This document shows, piece after piece, positions 29,000 to 37,430 of a stretch of 64,000 nt of DNA; within the stretch, counting starts at the first letter, position 1, and each line of letters begins with the position of its first letter. Below the pieces are notes generated by a model. It had not been told where the DNA came from. It saw only the letters and a program-made list of their open reading frames with translations, and did not search any database. The stretch is taken from the NCBI RefSeq assembly GCF_007859765.1, contig NZ_SIHJ01000001.1, positions 2,233,311 to 2,297,310 on the forward strand, given 5' to 3'. The DNA comes from Posidoniimonas corsicana. GTDB lineage: Bacteria > Planctomycetota > Planctomycetia > Pirellulales > Lacipirellulaceae. Both the position numbers and the translations under genes were made by a program.

Positions 29000-29039
29000 G
29001 GTTGAATCGCGTGGTTAGGGGGAGTGTGGGGCGATTGGG

Positions 29040-29124
29040 GATTGCGGATTGGGGATTGTGGATTCCGTTCGCTTGCGATTTGGCGAGAGTTCAATCCGCA
29101 ATCCGAAGTCCCCAATCCGCAATC
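29040..29124. repeat. Long inverted repeat between pntA and pntB
   Basis: A perfect 16-bp arm at 29040-29055 (GATTGCGGATTGGGGA) pairs with 29109-29124. A second helix, 29054-29064 with 29093-29103, pairs with one G-T wobble (GATTGTGGATT with AATCCGCAATC). The two helices would form a long hairpin in the pntA-pntB mRNA, starting just 3 bp past the pntA stop. The arms are also built from tandem GATTG units. It could be a REP-like element, an mRNA stabiliser or an attenuator. Confidence 0.65.
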
Positions 29125-29127
29125 GAT

Positions 29128-30711
29128 TCATCCCTTCCTAAACATCTTGAGCATGCGTTGGGTCACCAGGAACCCGCCGGCGACGTTGATCATCGCCAGC
29201 AGGATGGCCGCCAGGCCGAGCACCACCGCCGGGGTGACGCCGGCGTCGCCGATCGCGCCGCCGGTCAGCAGGCCGCCGACGATGATGATGCCGCTGATCG
29301 CGTTGGTCACCGCCATCAGCGGCGTGTGCAGCGCGGCCGAGACGTTCCAGATGACGTGCCAGCCGACGATGCACGCCATCACGAACACGGTCAGGTGCTG
29401 CACGAAGGCCTGGGCCTCGCCGCCCGCGGCGCCGGCCTCGCCGCCCGCTTGGAAACGCAGGTAGCCCCACACGGCCGCCAGCAGCAGGCCCGCCGTGATC
29501 ATCACCGCGTCCATCGACTTGCCCCGCGGCGCATCGGCTTCCTCTTGCCTGGCCGGCGTGGGCTTGGTTGGCTTGGGGGTGGGGGGCGTGGGCGCCGGCA
29601 GCTCGGGCGGCGGCCAGGTGACCTGCCCGTCGTGCGTGACGGTGATCGCCCGCGTCACGACGTCCTCCATGTCGATCCTCGGCTCGGCCCCGCCCAGGTG
29701 CTTGATCAGGTTGACCATCACGTTGGCGTACAGCGAGCTGGCGGTGTCGGCCATGCGGCTGGGCATGTCGGTGTAGCCGATCACCGTGACGCCGTGTGTC
29801 TGGACCTTCTCGCCGGGCTCGGTGTACTCGCAGTTGCCGCCCTGCTCGCCCGCCAGGTCGACCACGACCGAGCCGGGCTTCATCATCTCGACCATGTCTT
29901 TCAGCCACAGCTTGGGCGCCGGCCTGCCCGGGATCAACGCCGTGGTGATGACGATGTCGACCTCCTTGGCCTGCTCGCGGAACAACGCGAACTCGGCGTC
30001 GAGGAACGCCTGCGACACCTCCTTGGCGTAGCCGCCGGCGCCCTCGCCCGACTCCTCGATCTCGACCGTCAGGAACTCGCCGCCCAGGCTCTCGACCTGC
30101 TCCTTGGTGGCCGGCCGGGTGTCGAACGCCCGCACCACGGCGCCCAAGCCCTTGGCGGCGCCCACCGCGGCCAGGCCGGCCACGCCGGCGCCGATCACCA
30201 GCACCTTGGCCGGCGGCAGCATGCCGGCGGCGGTCATCTGGCCGCCAAAGAACCGCCCGAAGTTATTGGCCGCCTCGATCACGGCGCGGTAGCCGGCGAT
30301 GTTGGCCATCGCGCTGAGCGTGTCCATGGACTGCGCGCGGGTGATCCGCGGCACGGCCTCCAGCGCGAGCGCCGTGACGCCGCGGTCCGCTAGCTTCGTC
30401 AGCAGCTCGGCGTGCTGGGCGGGCTGCAGGTAGCAGGCCAGGATGTCGCCCTTCTCCAGCCGCCCGACCTCCTCGTCTGTGGGCGGCCGCACCTTGAGGA
30501 TCATCCCGGCGTCGAACCACAGCGACTGCGTGTGGTCGGTCACCTCGGCGCCGGCGTCGCGGTAGGCGTTGTCGGTGAACCCCGCCTGCTCGCCGGCGCC
30601 GGCCTCAATCACGACCCCGTGGCCCAGTTTTAGCAGCGCGCGGACCGAATCGGGCGTCGCGGCGACACGGCGTTCGCCGGCGGTGATTTCTCTAGGGATC
30701 GCGATTCGCAC
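29128..30711 (-). CDS. pntA: NAD(P) transhydrogenase, alpha subunit
   Basis: The 527-aa protein has the alanine dehydrogenase/PNT N-terminal domain ([20 protein letters not shown]), the NAD-binding Rossmann domain ([20 protein letters not shown] near 170) and a Pro-rich linker ([18 protein letters not shown] near 390). Four membrane segments follow at the C-terminus, ending [13 protein letters not shown]. This is the fused E. coli-type alpha subunit. The start is GTG at 30711; the frame remains open upstream to 31530, but that part is antisense to the next gene. It heads the pntA-pntB pair, divergent from the redoxin/cytochrome gene with about 210 bp between. Confidence 0.93.
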   Translation of the reverse strand: MRIAIPREITAGERRVAATPDSVRALLKLGHGVVIEAGAGEQAGFTDNAYRDAGAEVTDHTQSLWFDAGMILKVRPPTDEEVGRLEKGDILACYLQPAQHAELLTKLADRGVTALALEAVPRITRAQSMDTLSAMANIAGYRAVIEAANNFGRFFGGQMTAAGMLPPAKVLVIGAGVAGLAAVGAAKGLGAVVRAFDTRPATKEQVESLGGEFLTVEIEESGEGAGGYAKEVSQAFLDAEFALFREQAKEVDIVITTALIPGRPAPKLWLKDMVEMMKPGSVVVDLAGEQGGNCEYTEPGEKVQTHGVTVIGYTDMPSRMADTASSLYANVMVNLIKHLGGAEPRIDMEDVVTRAITVTHDGQVTWPPPELPAPTPPTPKPTKPTPARQEEADAPRGKSMDAVMITAGLLLAAVWGYLRFQAGGEAGAAGGEAQAFVQHLTVFVMACIVGWHVIWNVSAALHTPLMAVTNAISGIIIVGGLLTGGAIGDAGVTPAVVLGLAAILLAMINVAGGFLVTQRMLKMFRKG

Positions 30712-30922
30712 AGCGTGGGTCCGCGTCGTATGGGGCCAAAATGAGAGGAGCGCCAGGAGAGGGTCAGGATAACGCTCGCCGCGTGCGGTGTCACCGGCCC
30801 CGCCACGGTGGGCGGCGGAAGCCAGGGGCCCGCCAGTGGAGAAGGAAGCTTCACTTGTCCGAGCGGATGCGGCACAATGAACCACGCTCGTCCGCCCAAA
30901 CCGACCCGCCGAGAAGCCGATT

Positions 30923-32869
30923 ATGTTGCGCTCCGTTGTGCGTCGTTCGCTGCTGCTGACCTGTGTGGCTGCTCTTGCGGCGCCGCCCGCCCACGCCGTC
31001 CCCACGCCTGACTTTAGGCTGCCCGACCACCTCGGCAAGGAGCACGCGTTGTCGGACCACGCCGCGAGCGAGCTGGTGGTGGTCGCGTTCCTGGGGACCG
31101 AGTGCCCGCTGGCCAAGCTGTACGCGCCGCGGCTGCAGCGGCTGGCTGACGAGTTCGGCCCGCGGGGCGTGGCGTTCCTGGCGGTCGACTCGAACTCGCA
31201 GGACTCGCTGGCGGAGATCGCCTCATTCGTCCGCCGGCACGGGGTCGAGTACCCGGTGCTCAAGGACCAGGCGAACCGCGCGGCCGACCTGCTGGGCGCC
31301 ACGCGGACGCCCGAGGTGTTCGTGCTCGACCGGTCACGCGCGGTGCGGTACCAGGGCCGCGTCGACGACCAGTACGTGGTCGGCGTGAAACGCGACGAGC
31401 CCACCCGCGAGGACCTGCGCGAGGCGCTCGAGGAGCTGCTGGCGGGCCAGCCGGTGTCGCGGCCGCAGACCAAGGCGCTCGGCTGCCTGATCGGCCGCAC
31501 GCGCGAGGTGAACGAGGACAGCCCCATCACCTACAGCAAGCACATCGCGCCGATCTTCCAGCAGCGCTGCGTCGAGTGCCACCGCGAGGGCGAGATCGGC
31601 CCGTTCCCACTGCTGACGCACGAGCAGGCGGCGGGCTGGGGGGAGATGATCACCGAGGTGGTCCGCGAGCAGCGGATGCCCCCCTGGCACGCCAACCCGG
31701 AGCACGGCTCGTTCGCCAACGACCGCAGCCTGCCCGAAGACGAGAAGCGGCTCATCTACCAGTGGGTCGAGAATGGCTGCCCCGAAGGCGACCCCGCCGA
31801 GCTGCCCGCGCCGCCTAAGTACACCGAGGGCTGGCCCACCGACCGCGAGCCCGACGTGGTCTTCGCCATGGCCGACGAGCCGTTTGTGGTTCCCGCCGAC
31901 GGCGGCCCCTCGGGCGTGCCCTACCAGTACTTCAAGGTCCCGTCTGGTTTCGAGCAGGACCGCTGGATCGACGCCGCGGTTGTGCAGCCCGGCAACCGCC
32001 AGGTGGTGCACCACATCATCGTCTACGCCGAGCCGCCCGGGGGCGATCGCCGCCGCGACTGGATCTTCCTCACCGCGTACGTGCCCGGCCTGCGGCACGA
32101 GCCGATGCCCGCCGGCGCGGCGAAGCAGGTCCCCGCCGGGTCGGACTTTGTCTTCGAGATGCACTACACGCCGGTCGGCTCTGAGCAGACCGACACCAGC
32201 CGGCTGGGGCTGCTGTTCGCGGAACCCAAGGCGATCAACCAGGAGGTCGTCACGACCGAGATCGGCAACACCGGCTTCAAGATCCCGCCGCACGACCCCA
32301 ACCACGTGGTGACCGCCAGCAGCCAGCCGCTCGCCAAGCCGGCGACCCTGCTGTCGCTCTCGCCGCACATGCACCTCCGCGGCAAGGCGTTCCGGTACGA
32401 GCTCGCCACGCCGGGCGGCGAGCGCGAGGTGCTGCTCGACGTGCCCGCGTACGACTTCAACTGGCAGACCCGCTACGTGCTGAGCGAGCCGCGCGAGCTG
32501 CCCGCCGGCTCGGTGATCCACTGCCGCGCGGCGTTCGACAACTCCGACGGCAACCTGGCCAACCCGGACCCGACCAAGACCGTCCGCTGGGGCGACCAGT
32601 CGTGGGATGAGATGATGCTGGGCTACTTCGACGTGCTCCTGCCGCGCGACGACGCCCGCCCCGCCGGCGCCAAGCCGGTCCGCACCGGGCTGGACGTGGT
32701 CGGCATCTTCGACGCGGCCGACGCCGACCACAACGGCGGGCTGACCCGCGAGGAGGCCGAGGGCCGCGACCTGCTGGCCAAGCACTTCGCCAGCATCGAC
32801 GCCAGCGGCGACCAGCAGCTGCAGCTGGGGGAGATCCTCGTGGCGCTGCGGGCGATGATGAACCGCTAG
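30923..32869 (+). CDS. Redoxin, cytochrome c and copper monooxygenase-like fusion with EF-hands
   Basis: The 648-aa secreted protein has a signal peptide ([16 protein letters not shown]). A redoxin (AhpC/TSA) domain at about 30-160 has a single candidate Cys61 in [14 protein letters not shown] heme c motif CVECH (216-220) sits in a planctomycete cytochrome-like segment with RMPPWHA near 252 as a possible axial region. A PHM-like type II copper monooxygenase C-terminal-like region carries [11 protein letters not shown] near 365, FEMHYTP near 410 and [12 protein letters not shown] near 480. Two EF-hands ([13 protein letters not shown] and [13 protein letters not shown]) end it. The parts suggest a periplasmic redox enzyme. 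Substrate is unknown; the domain boundaries are approximate. Confidence 0.85.
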   Translation: MLRSVVRRSLLLTCVAALAAPPAHAVPTPDFRLPDHLGKEHALSDHAASELVVVAFLGTECPLAKLYAPRLQRLADEFGPRGVAFLAVDSNSQDSLAEIASFVRRHGVEYPVLKDQANRAADLLGATRTPEVFVLDRSRAVRYQGRVDDQYVVGVKRDEPTREDLREALEELLAGQPVSRPQTKALGCLIGRTREVNEDSPITYSKHIAPIFQQRCVECHREGEIGPFPLLTHEQAAGWGEMITEVVREQRMPPWHANPEHGSFANDRSLPEDEKRLIYQWVENGCPEGDPAELPAPPKYTEGWPTDREPDVVFAMADEPFVVPADGGPSGVPYQYFKVPSGFEQDRWIDAAVVQPGNRQVVHHIIVYAEPPGGDRRRDWIFLTAYVPGLRHEPMPAGAAKQVPAGSDFVFEMHYTPVGSEQTDTSRLGLLFAEPKAINQEVVTTEIGNTGFKIPPHDPNHVVTASSQPLAKPATLLSLSPHMHLRGKAFRYELATPGGEREVLLDVPAYDFNWQTRYVLSEPRELPAGSVIHCRAAFDNSDGNLANPDPTKTVRWGDQSWDEMMLGYFDVLLPRDDARPAGAKPVRTGLDVVGIFDAADADHNGGLTREEAEGRDLLAKHFASIDASGDQQLQLGEILVALRAMMNR

Positions 32870-32891
32870 CGGAACGATTAGTGCGCCGCTG

Positions 32892-32930
32892 CCGGCTTGT
32901 CCGGCTGTGCGATCGCTGTACTCGCTCCGC
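32892..32930 (+). repeat. 39-bp direct repeat, left copy
   Basis: This stretch (core TTGTCCGGC, then GTGCGATCGCTGTACT) matches 34588-34626 at 36 of 39 positions in the same orientation. The two copies bracket the 1.7-kb segment with two unknown genes. The right side of the repeat lies 47 bp before the start of the first of these genes. Confidence 0.65.
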
Positions 32931-32976
32931 ACTGTCAGGCGTTGTAACCCGTCCGCCCGATTACGGAGCCACCGCC

Positions 32977-33795
32977 ATGGCCATTGCCGGAACCGCGTTG
33001 CACTCGCCGTTTGATCTGCGATCGCTGCAAGATGGGTTGGGCCGCGTCAACCACCAGCCCGTCAGCGTTCACTCGTTCACAAACAAGCGATTCACCGTCA
33101 ACTTCCGCGCGCCGATCGACCAGGTTCGGAAGCTACTGCACGCCGCCATCGAACCCGACGAGATCCCCAGCACGGGGTTGGGGATGTTCGGGATGTGCGC
33201 CTGCGACTTCTGGGTGAACCGCCTCGGATGGCTGCCGATTCCACGGATCCGCAACAACGACATGCTGTTTCGCGTCAGCGCCCGCATCCGCAAGGGCGGC
33301 CGCAGCCACCGCGCGTTCTACACCATCGGATCCAATTCGTCGTCGCGGCTGCTAGGGTTCCTCGGTCAGCGGTTCTCCCACTTCCGGAAACGGGTATCCG
33401 ACTTTCAGCGGGTCGATAACGGCGCCGAGTACTCCCTCCAGTGCATCGACCCCGACCCGCTCGCTCGGGGCCAGCTTTGCGCCGAAATGGATTCGGTGTC
33501 AAAGGAACGACCGGAAACGACCGTCTTCTCCGACATCCAAGACGCCACCGAGTTCGTGTTCAACGTCGACGGGAGCTGCGGGTACAGCTTCGCCAAAGAC
33601 AGGCTGTCGTTTCAACCGATCGACTACCCCGAGTGGGACATGTACTTCTGCCACGGCTGCACCTATCGTTTCCCGCTGTTGGACCACTTGGTTCAATCCT
33701 TGGGTATCGACGCCGAGTTTGATTCGGTTCTGTTCATGCAGAACACACGGCAAACGTGGTGTTCATCATGGCTCTACCCAAGTCGTGCGGCGTAG
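32977..33795 (+). CDS. Conserved hypothetical, possibly DUF2071/acetoacetate decarboxylase-like
   Basis: The 272-aa product has FTVNFRAPIDQVRKLLHAAI near residue 30, GLGMFGMCACDFWVNRLGWL near 60 and MLFRVSARIRKGGRSHRAFY near 90. This order resembles DUF2071/acetoacetate decarboxylase-like proteins, but I could not confirm the family. There is no signal peptide or membrane segment. The ATG at 32977 with GGAGCC upstream is chosen over an in-frame GTG at 32881, which would translate the direct repeat. It is the first of two genes between the repeats. Confidence 0.6.
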   Translation: MAIAGTALHSPFDLRSLQDGLGRVNHQPVSVHSFTNKRFTVNFRAPIDQVRKLLHAAIEPDEIPSTGLGMFGMCACDFWVNRLGWLPIPRIRNNDMLFRVSARIRKGGRSHRAFYTIGSNSSSRLLGFLGQRFSHFRKRVSDFQRVDNGAEYSLQCIDPDPLARGQLCAEMDSVSKERPETTVFSDIQDATEFVFNVDGSCGYSFAKDRLSFQPIDYPEWDMYFCHGCTYRFPLLDHLVQSLGIDAEFDSVLFMQNTRQTWCSSWLYPSRAA

Positions 33796-33903
33796 TGAAT
33801 CGATTAACTTGAGTTGGCCGGGCGACATGCCCATGCCCAGGCGTCGCACTGCGGGCGAGCGCGCAGTGGCACCCGGCGTCGGCCAGCTTGATGGGACTGG
33901 GCT

Positions 33904-34500
33904 ATGAAGTATTACTATCTCTGGCATGGATACCCGCCTAAGCAAGCGCACTGGGGACGTGAATGGAGAGTCAAATTTGAGCCGCCGGATGTTGAAGGGA
34001 TGGTTAAGCTCAGAGGGCCTAAGGAGTTAGGCGACTGGAACAGGCAAACCGAAGGGCGGTGTCCAGATGCATCGTTTGTGGTGGACTTCACCGTCGCGAG
34101 CGGTCGATCCTGGCCGATCTTCTCAGCACGGATGAAGCAGTTCGTTGAGGGGCTAGTCCCCGGCGATCTCCAGTACCTTCCGTTTCGGCTTGTGAACGAC
34201 CCCGATAAGCCCAAGATTCCTGCCCGCACAATGTACCTGGGCAATGTGCTTACGGTCGTGGACTGCATCGACAGGCAACGTACCAAGGTCCGCAATGACG
34301 ATTGGACCCCGCGTCCTAACGGAATGTTTGAAGTAAGAGGTCCAGTTTGGCTAAGACGCAGCTTAATCGCGGATGAGCGACTCTTCGTGATTGGCGGGAC
34401 CCCTACTATGGTCTTGCGAGAGGACGTCAAAGAGTTAATCGAAGCGGAAGGCTTCCGTGGGGTGGTCATCGTTCAGGAAATGCCTGTCACAGACGATTGA
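33904..34500 (+). CDS. Imm11/DUF1629-like putative immunity protein
   Basis: The 198-aa protein begins MKYYYLWHGYPPKQAHW and ends with LFVIGGTPTMVLREDVKELI followed by EAEGFRGVVIVQEM. This resembles the C-terminal signature of the Imm11/DUF1629 immunity family, in which a region near FxxxGxxxxxxVxxxVKxxxExxxxxGxxF is found. No cognate polymorphic toxin is visible beside it, so it may be an orphan immunity gene or a different family. Codon third positions are more A/T than in neighbouring core genes, consistent with acquisition. The assignment is tentative. Confidence 0.5.
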   Translation: MKYYYLWHGYPPKQAHWGREWRVKFEPPDVEGMVKLRGPKELGDWNRQTEGRCPDASFVVDFTVASGRSWPIFSARMKQFVEGLVPGDLQYLPFRLVNDPDKPKIPARTMYLGNVLTVVDCIDRQRTKVRNDDWTPRPNGMFEVRGPVWLRRSLIADERLFVIGGTPTMVLREDVKELIEAEGFRGVVIVQEMPVTDD

Positions 34501-34587
34501 ACAGTTCTTGTCCCGTATGGGGAGGGTTTCCAGCGAATCTCATCGGCGAGTCGGGCGGCCGGGGTGGCCCGTTTGGGGCTCCACTGT

Positions 34588-34626
34588 CCGGCTTGTCCGG
34601 CAGTGCGATCGCTGTACTTACTCCGC
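34588..34626 (+). repeat. 39-bp direct repeat, right copy
   Basis: This copy matches 32892-32930 at 36 of 39 positions in the same orientation (the differences are T/A, C/T and G/A). It lies between the convergent ends of the immunity-like gene and the zinc-ribbon gene. Direct repeats around a small gene cassette can mark recombination or a duplicated intergenic module. Confidence 0.65.
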
Positions 34627-34635
34627 CGGGCGCCA

Positions 34636-35310
34636 CTACGATCGACTGCACTTGGGGCAGCGAATAGAGAAACCACCGAACGCACTCGGTTCAGGTGTTC
34701 CACGCCACCCTTGATTGGTTGCGTGCGCTGCCATAATCAGCACCCAACGCTGCTTGCTTTGCGCATCACGAGGCGCTCTCCCAAGATCTGGATGCTCCAT
34801 ACACTCGCTTTGGAAACAACTTGTGCAAACTAGAGTCCCCATCATTCGAAGGGCTTTCTGGAGAACACTTCTCGATGACTTGTCCGTAGGATCGCCATTG
34901 AGGCTACTGGCACAGCCAGCGAGTTGTGAGATGTCCAGCTTATAGATGCCGTCGCCTGTAAACGCCAAAGAGTCGACTTGCCCAGCGATCACAAACCCAA
35001 AGTCTTCGCCAACGTGATCTCTCTCGATTTCAACACGTTCAGGCGTCGTAATGAAACTGCCATCAGAAGCGATGCACTTCAAATCGTCGTAGGCTCGGCG
35101 TGAAGCGATAAAGAAGCATCCTCCATCTACCGCGAACGCGCCCGCCTCATCAGTTGCGGCTGCGTTGATAGCAGTGGCCGGAAGGCGACATCGGCCAGAG
35201 AGATCCGAACTGACATGATACACCGCCGGCTCATTCACTAGATCGCCTACTACGACCTCACTACCACAGAGTGAAAAGCCAATGTAGTCATCGCAATCAG
35301 ACTTACTCAC
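34636..35310 (-). CDS. Unknown protein with C-terminal Cys pairs (possible zinc ribbon)
   Basis: The 224-aa product is not recognised. Residues 1-140 look like a mixed alpha/beta fold. The C-terminus carries CTSC near 164 and CPKC near 220, two Cys pairs about 55 residues apart that could hold zinc, with the GW and FSIRCPKC pattern often seen near zinc-binding tails. The start is GTG at 35310, two bases after the stop of the preceding 70-codon frame, so the two are probably translationally coupled. Third-position GC is lower than in core genes. Confidence 0.6.
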   Translation of the reverse strand: MSKSDCDDYIGFSLCGSEVVVGDLVNEPAVYHVSSDLSGRCRLPATAINAAATDEAGAFAVDGGCFFIASRRAYDDLKCIASDGSFITTPERVEIERDHVGEDFGFVIAGQVDSLAFTGDGIYKLDISQLAGCASSLNGDPTDKSSRSVLQKALRMMGTLVCTSCFQSECMEHPDLGRAPRDAQSKQRWVLIMAAHATNQGWRGTPEPSAFGGFSIRCPKCSRS

Positions 35311-35312
35311 CC

Positions 35313-35525
35313 TTAGCTCCGCTGGTGATAAAGACCTTCTACTAGGAACACCAATATCTCCTGCTCAGAGACGTTTGGGTAACGGCTTCTCTGGAACGCC
35401 AGCGGTGCATCGGTTATCGACTCTTGGCACACCATCGACGAGTTGTAAAGCATCGCCGGCTCTAGATCCGTAGTATGCCCGTATCCCCCGACGCGCATAG
35501 TTGGTCCACAACCTAGTCCGCCCAT
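35313..35525 (-). CDS. Small hypothetical protein upstream of and coupled to the zinc-ribbon gene
   Basis: The 70-aa frame opens at ATG 35525 and ends two bases before the GTG of the next gene, which lies in another reading frame. The GGAG used by the downstream gene lies inside its 3' end. No family is recognised; the sequence begins MGGLGCGPTMRVGGYGHT and ends with VEGLYHQRS. It may be a real small partner gene, or chance coupling. Confidence 0.4.
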   Translation of the reverse strand: MGGLGCGPTMRVGGYGHTTDLEPAMLYNSSMVCQESITDAPLAFQRSRYPNVSEQEILVFLVEGLYHQRS

Positions 35526-35589
35526 CCGCGCGCCCCGCAGAGGCAGCTACGATTCATCCCTCAGCGGCCCGACTCGAGGTGGTTTTCAA

Positions 35590-35853
35590 TAGAAACCGGC
35601 CACCCTGCGCGATCTAATGAACGGTTGCCCGGTATGCCGTGGCGACCGTTCTGGGGCGCTGTCTAAGTCTAACGGGGCGGCTGACCTTGGACTGGGTTGT
35701 GTCCGCTGGGATGCGCACGAACGGACAAAACCCCCTGCCGCTGAGACGCGGGGGGGGCTGCAAGTCGTTGCTCAAAAACGGCTTAGGCGAAAAGCGGTGC
35801 GGAGCTGTGCCCGGAGTTTTGTCCGCTTCGCGCGTGTTCTCGGACAAAACTCC
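35590..35853 (+). repeat. Composite intergenic repeat, copy B
   Basis: The 30-bp box at 35590-35619 matches copy A at 27 of 30 positions. It is followed by a 7-bp hairpin (35619-35625 with 35645-35651, GAACGGT). Then come two TTTTGTCC/GGACAAAA inverted repeats: 35694-35705 with 35722-35733 (one mismatch in 12 bp) and 35813-35825 with 35841-35853 (13 bp perfect, GGAGTTTTGTCCG). The order box, hairpin, two TTTTGTCC hairpins is the same as at 6811-7105, although the sequence between them differs. Confidence 0.7.
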
Positions 35854-35914
35854 CGGGGAGGTAGGGGGCACGCGAGGATCGGCGAGCCGTGTGCCGTCTT
35901 CACCCCCACCCCGG

Positions 35915-35935
35915 CCCTCCCCCGCGGGGGGAGGG
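35915..35935. repeat. CCCTCCCCC/GGGGGAGGG hairpin at a gene 3' end
   Basis: CCCTCCCCC (35915-35923) pairs with GGGGGAGGG (35927-35935). A very similar hairpin occurs at 57633-57652, also just 3' of a minus-strand gene. There is no T-tract, so it may be a repeat element or an unusual transcription stop. Confidence 0.5.
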
Positions 35936-35943
35936 AGTCTGGC

Positions 35944-37188
35944 CTAGCGGAACAGGCTGAACGAGCCGCTGATGCTCCGCTTGGGCGCCTCGATGACGTG
36001 CGGGTGGATGTCGAACGGGATGACCCGCGCGTTCTTGCTGTTGGGCGGCACGCGGGCGAACTTGGGGTTCAGGCCGCTGGCCACCTGGCCGTGCTTCTGC
36101 TGGAACACCTGCTTGAACTGCGACTCGACCTGCGCGGCCTTGCTGGCGGCCTGCGACGGCAACGTGGCGCGCTGCAGCGGGTCGGACGGCGTGTTGTACG
36201 CGGCGCCGAACGCCTTGATGACCGGCATCATCTGTTCGGTGGGGAGCAGGTTGCCCTGGTCGTCGATCCGGGCGACCTCGTCGTACGACCCGACCGTGAC
36301 GTAGCTCTGGTAGCGGTCGTGGAACTCGTAGGCCTCGATGTTCAGGCGGCGCATCTCTTCGACGAGCAGGTGGGCGTTTTCGGCGGCCTCGATCAGCGGG
36401 TCGACGTCCGGCTTCCGCTGGCTGCGGGTGCTGGCGAGCGAGGCGGTCTGGAGCTGCGCCTTGCCGGCGAACGTGGCGACCTTCACCGTGTAGCGGCCCT
36501 TCATGTCCAGCAGGCTGTGCTTGACCCCTTTGTTCATGTCGGCCACGAACTTGTCCACGCCCTTGGGCACAAAGTACTCCTTGGGCAGCAGCGGGTTGCG
36601 GGTGATGAACGCGGTGCGCATCGGCCCGTGGGGCTCGGCGTTGCTCACCTTCTGGATGACCCGCTCCTGGTGCCGGCGGATGTAGGCCAGCGTCTGGAAG
36701 GTGGGCTTGTCCTCTTCGATCTTCAGCGCGTCGGGCTCGAACCGCTTGATGTTGTCCAGCATGCGCTGGGCCTCGGGGTCGTCGACGTTGGGGAAGTCGC
36801 CGACCAGCACGGCCCACTCGTGCACGGTGTCGCCGCTGCGGTACTTCATCTGCTTCCGGTTGCCGTGCTTGTCCACACCGCGGCCGACGTTCTCGGTGTC
36901 GAGCTCCAGTTTGAGGTCGTGCACGTAGGACCGGGCGTTGAGCCGCTGGCGGAGCTCCAGGGCGACCTGACGGGCCTGCTGCTCGGCGCCCTCGCCGGTG
37001 AAGGTGGAGGCCATGATGAGCCACGGCCCGTGCGTCTGCTCGAGCGAGTAGGACTCGCTGGGGTCGGCCTCGACCCGCTGCACCGGCACGAAACGGCGGA
37101 ACAGGTTCTGCGCGGCGGCCGGCGGGGCCGGCGCCAGCACGGCGGCGAGGGTGAGCAGGAGGGCCGGTTTGAGCATGCGTCCGAGCAT
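35944..37188 (-). CDS. Secreted SPOR-like protein, unknown
   Basis: The 414-aa protein has a signal peptide (ALLLTLAAVLAPAPPAAA). HGPWLIMASTFTGEGAEQQA near 53 and RQVALELRQRL, plus a second GRYTVKVATFAGKAQL near 232 and AHLLVEEMRRLNIEAYEF near 272, have the repeating pattern of SPOR-type domains. The middle contains LVGDFPNVDDPEAQRML near 125. No catalytic motif is seen. Start is ATG 37188 with GGAGAC upstream; a second ATG lies four codons later. It is divergent from sppA and may be an envelope protein. Confidence 0.65.
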   Translation of the reverse strand: MLGRMLKPALLLTLAAVLAPAPPAAAQNLFRRFVPVQRVEADPSESYSLEQTHGPWLIMASTFTGEGAEQQARQVALELRQRLNARSYVHDLKLELDTENVGRGVDKHGNRKQMKYRSGDTVHEWAVLVGDFPNVDDPEAQRMLDNIKRFEPDALKIEEDKPTFQTLAYIRRHQERVIQKVSNAEPHGPMRTAFITRNPLLPKEYFVPKGVDKFVADMNKGVKHSLLDMKGRYTVKVATFAGKAQLQTASLASTRSQRKPDVDPLIEAAENAHLLVEEMRRLNIEAYEFHDRYQSYVTVGSYDEVARIDDQGNLLPTEQMMPVIKAFGAAYNTPSDPLQRATLPSQAASKAAQVESQFKQVFQQKHGQVASGLNPKFARVPPNSKNARVIPFDIHPHVIEAPKRSISGSFSLFR

Positions 37189-37430
37189 GGACTGTCTCCG
37201 TTGTGCCTAACAGGGCGCTTTGGATCAGGGGCGATGGGGCCGGGACGTTAGCGGATTGGCGGGATCGGATCCAGGCCGGCCCACCCCTTTTTCCGCCGCC
37301 CGATGCTGGTCGCTGCGGTAAGATAGGGGGGCGGGGCTCAGCGCGCCGGCCCAAGAACCGGCGCCAAGCGGCGAACTCCCCAGGTGATCATCCCCGCCCC
37401 TTCCCAGCACACCCGTCCAGGCCGAACCCT

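Larger units (their letters stand above)
35526..35943. other. 418-bp intergenic region filled by a composite repeat and a GC hairpin
   Basis: This gap separates the small unknown gene (minus, starting at 35525) from the 3' end of the SPOR-like gene. Composite repeat copy B occupies 35590-35853, and a CCCTCCCC hairpin lies at 35915-35935. No coding frame in it has support. Confidence 0.55.

Noticed and set aside
30712-31530. Long upstream extension of the pntA reading frame
   Set aside because: The frame stays open, but this stretch is antisense to the redoxin/cytochrome gene and the promoter gap; the family N-terminus begins at the GTG at 30711.
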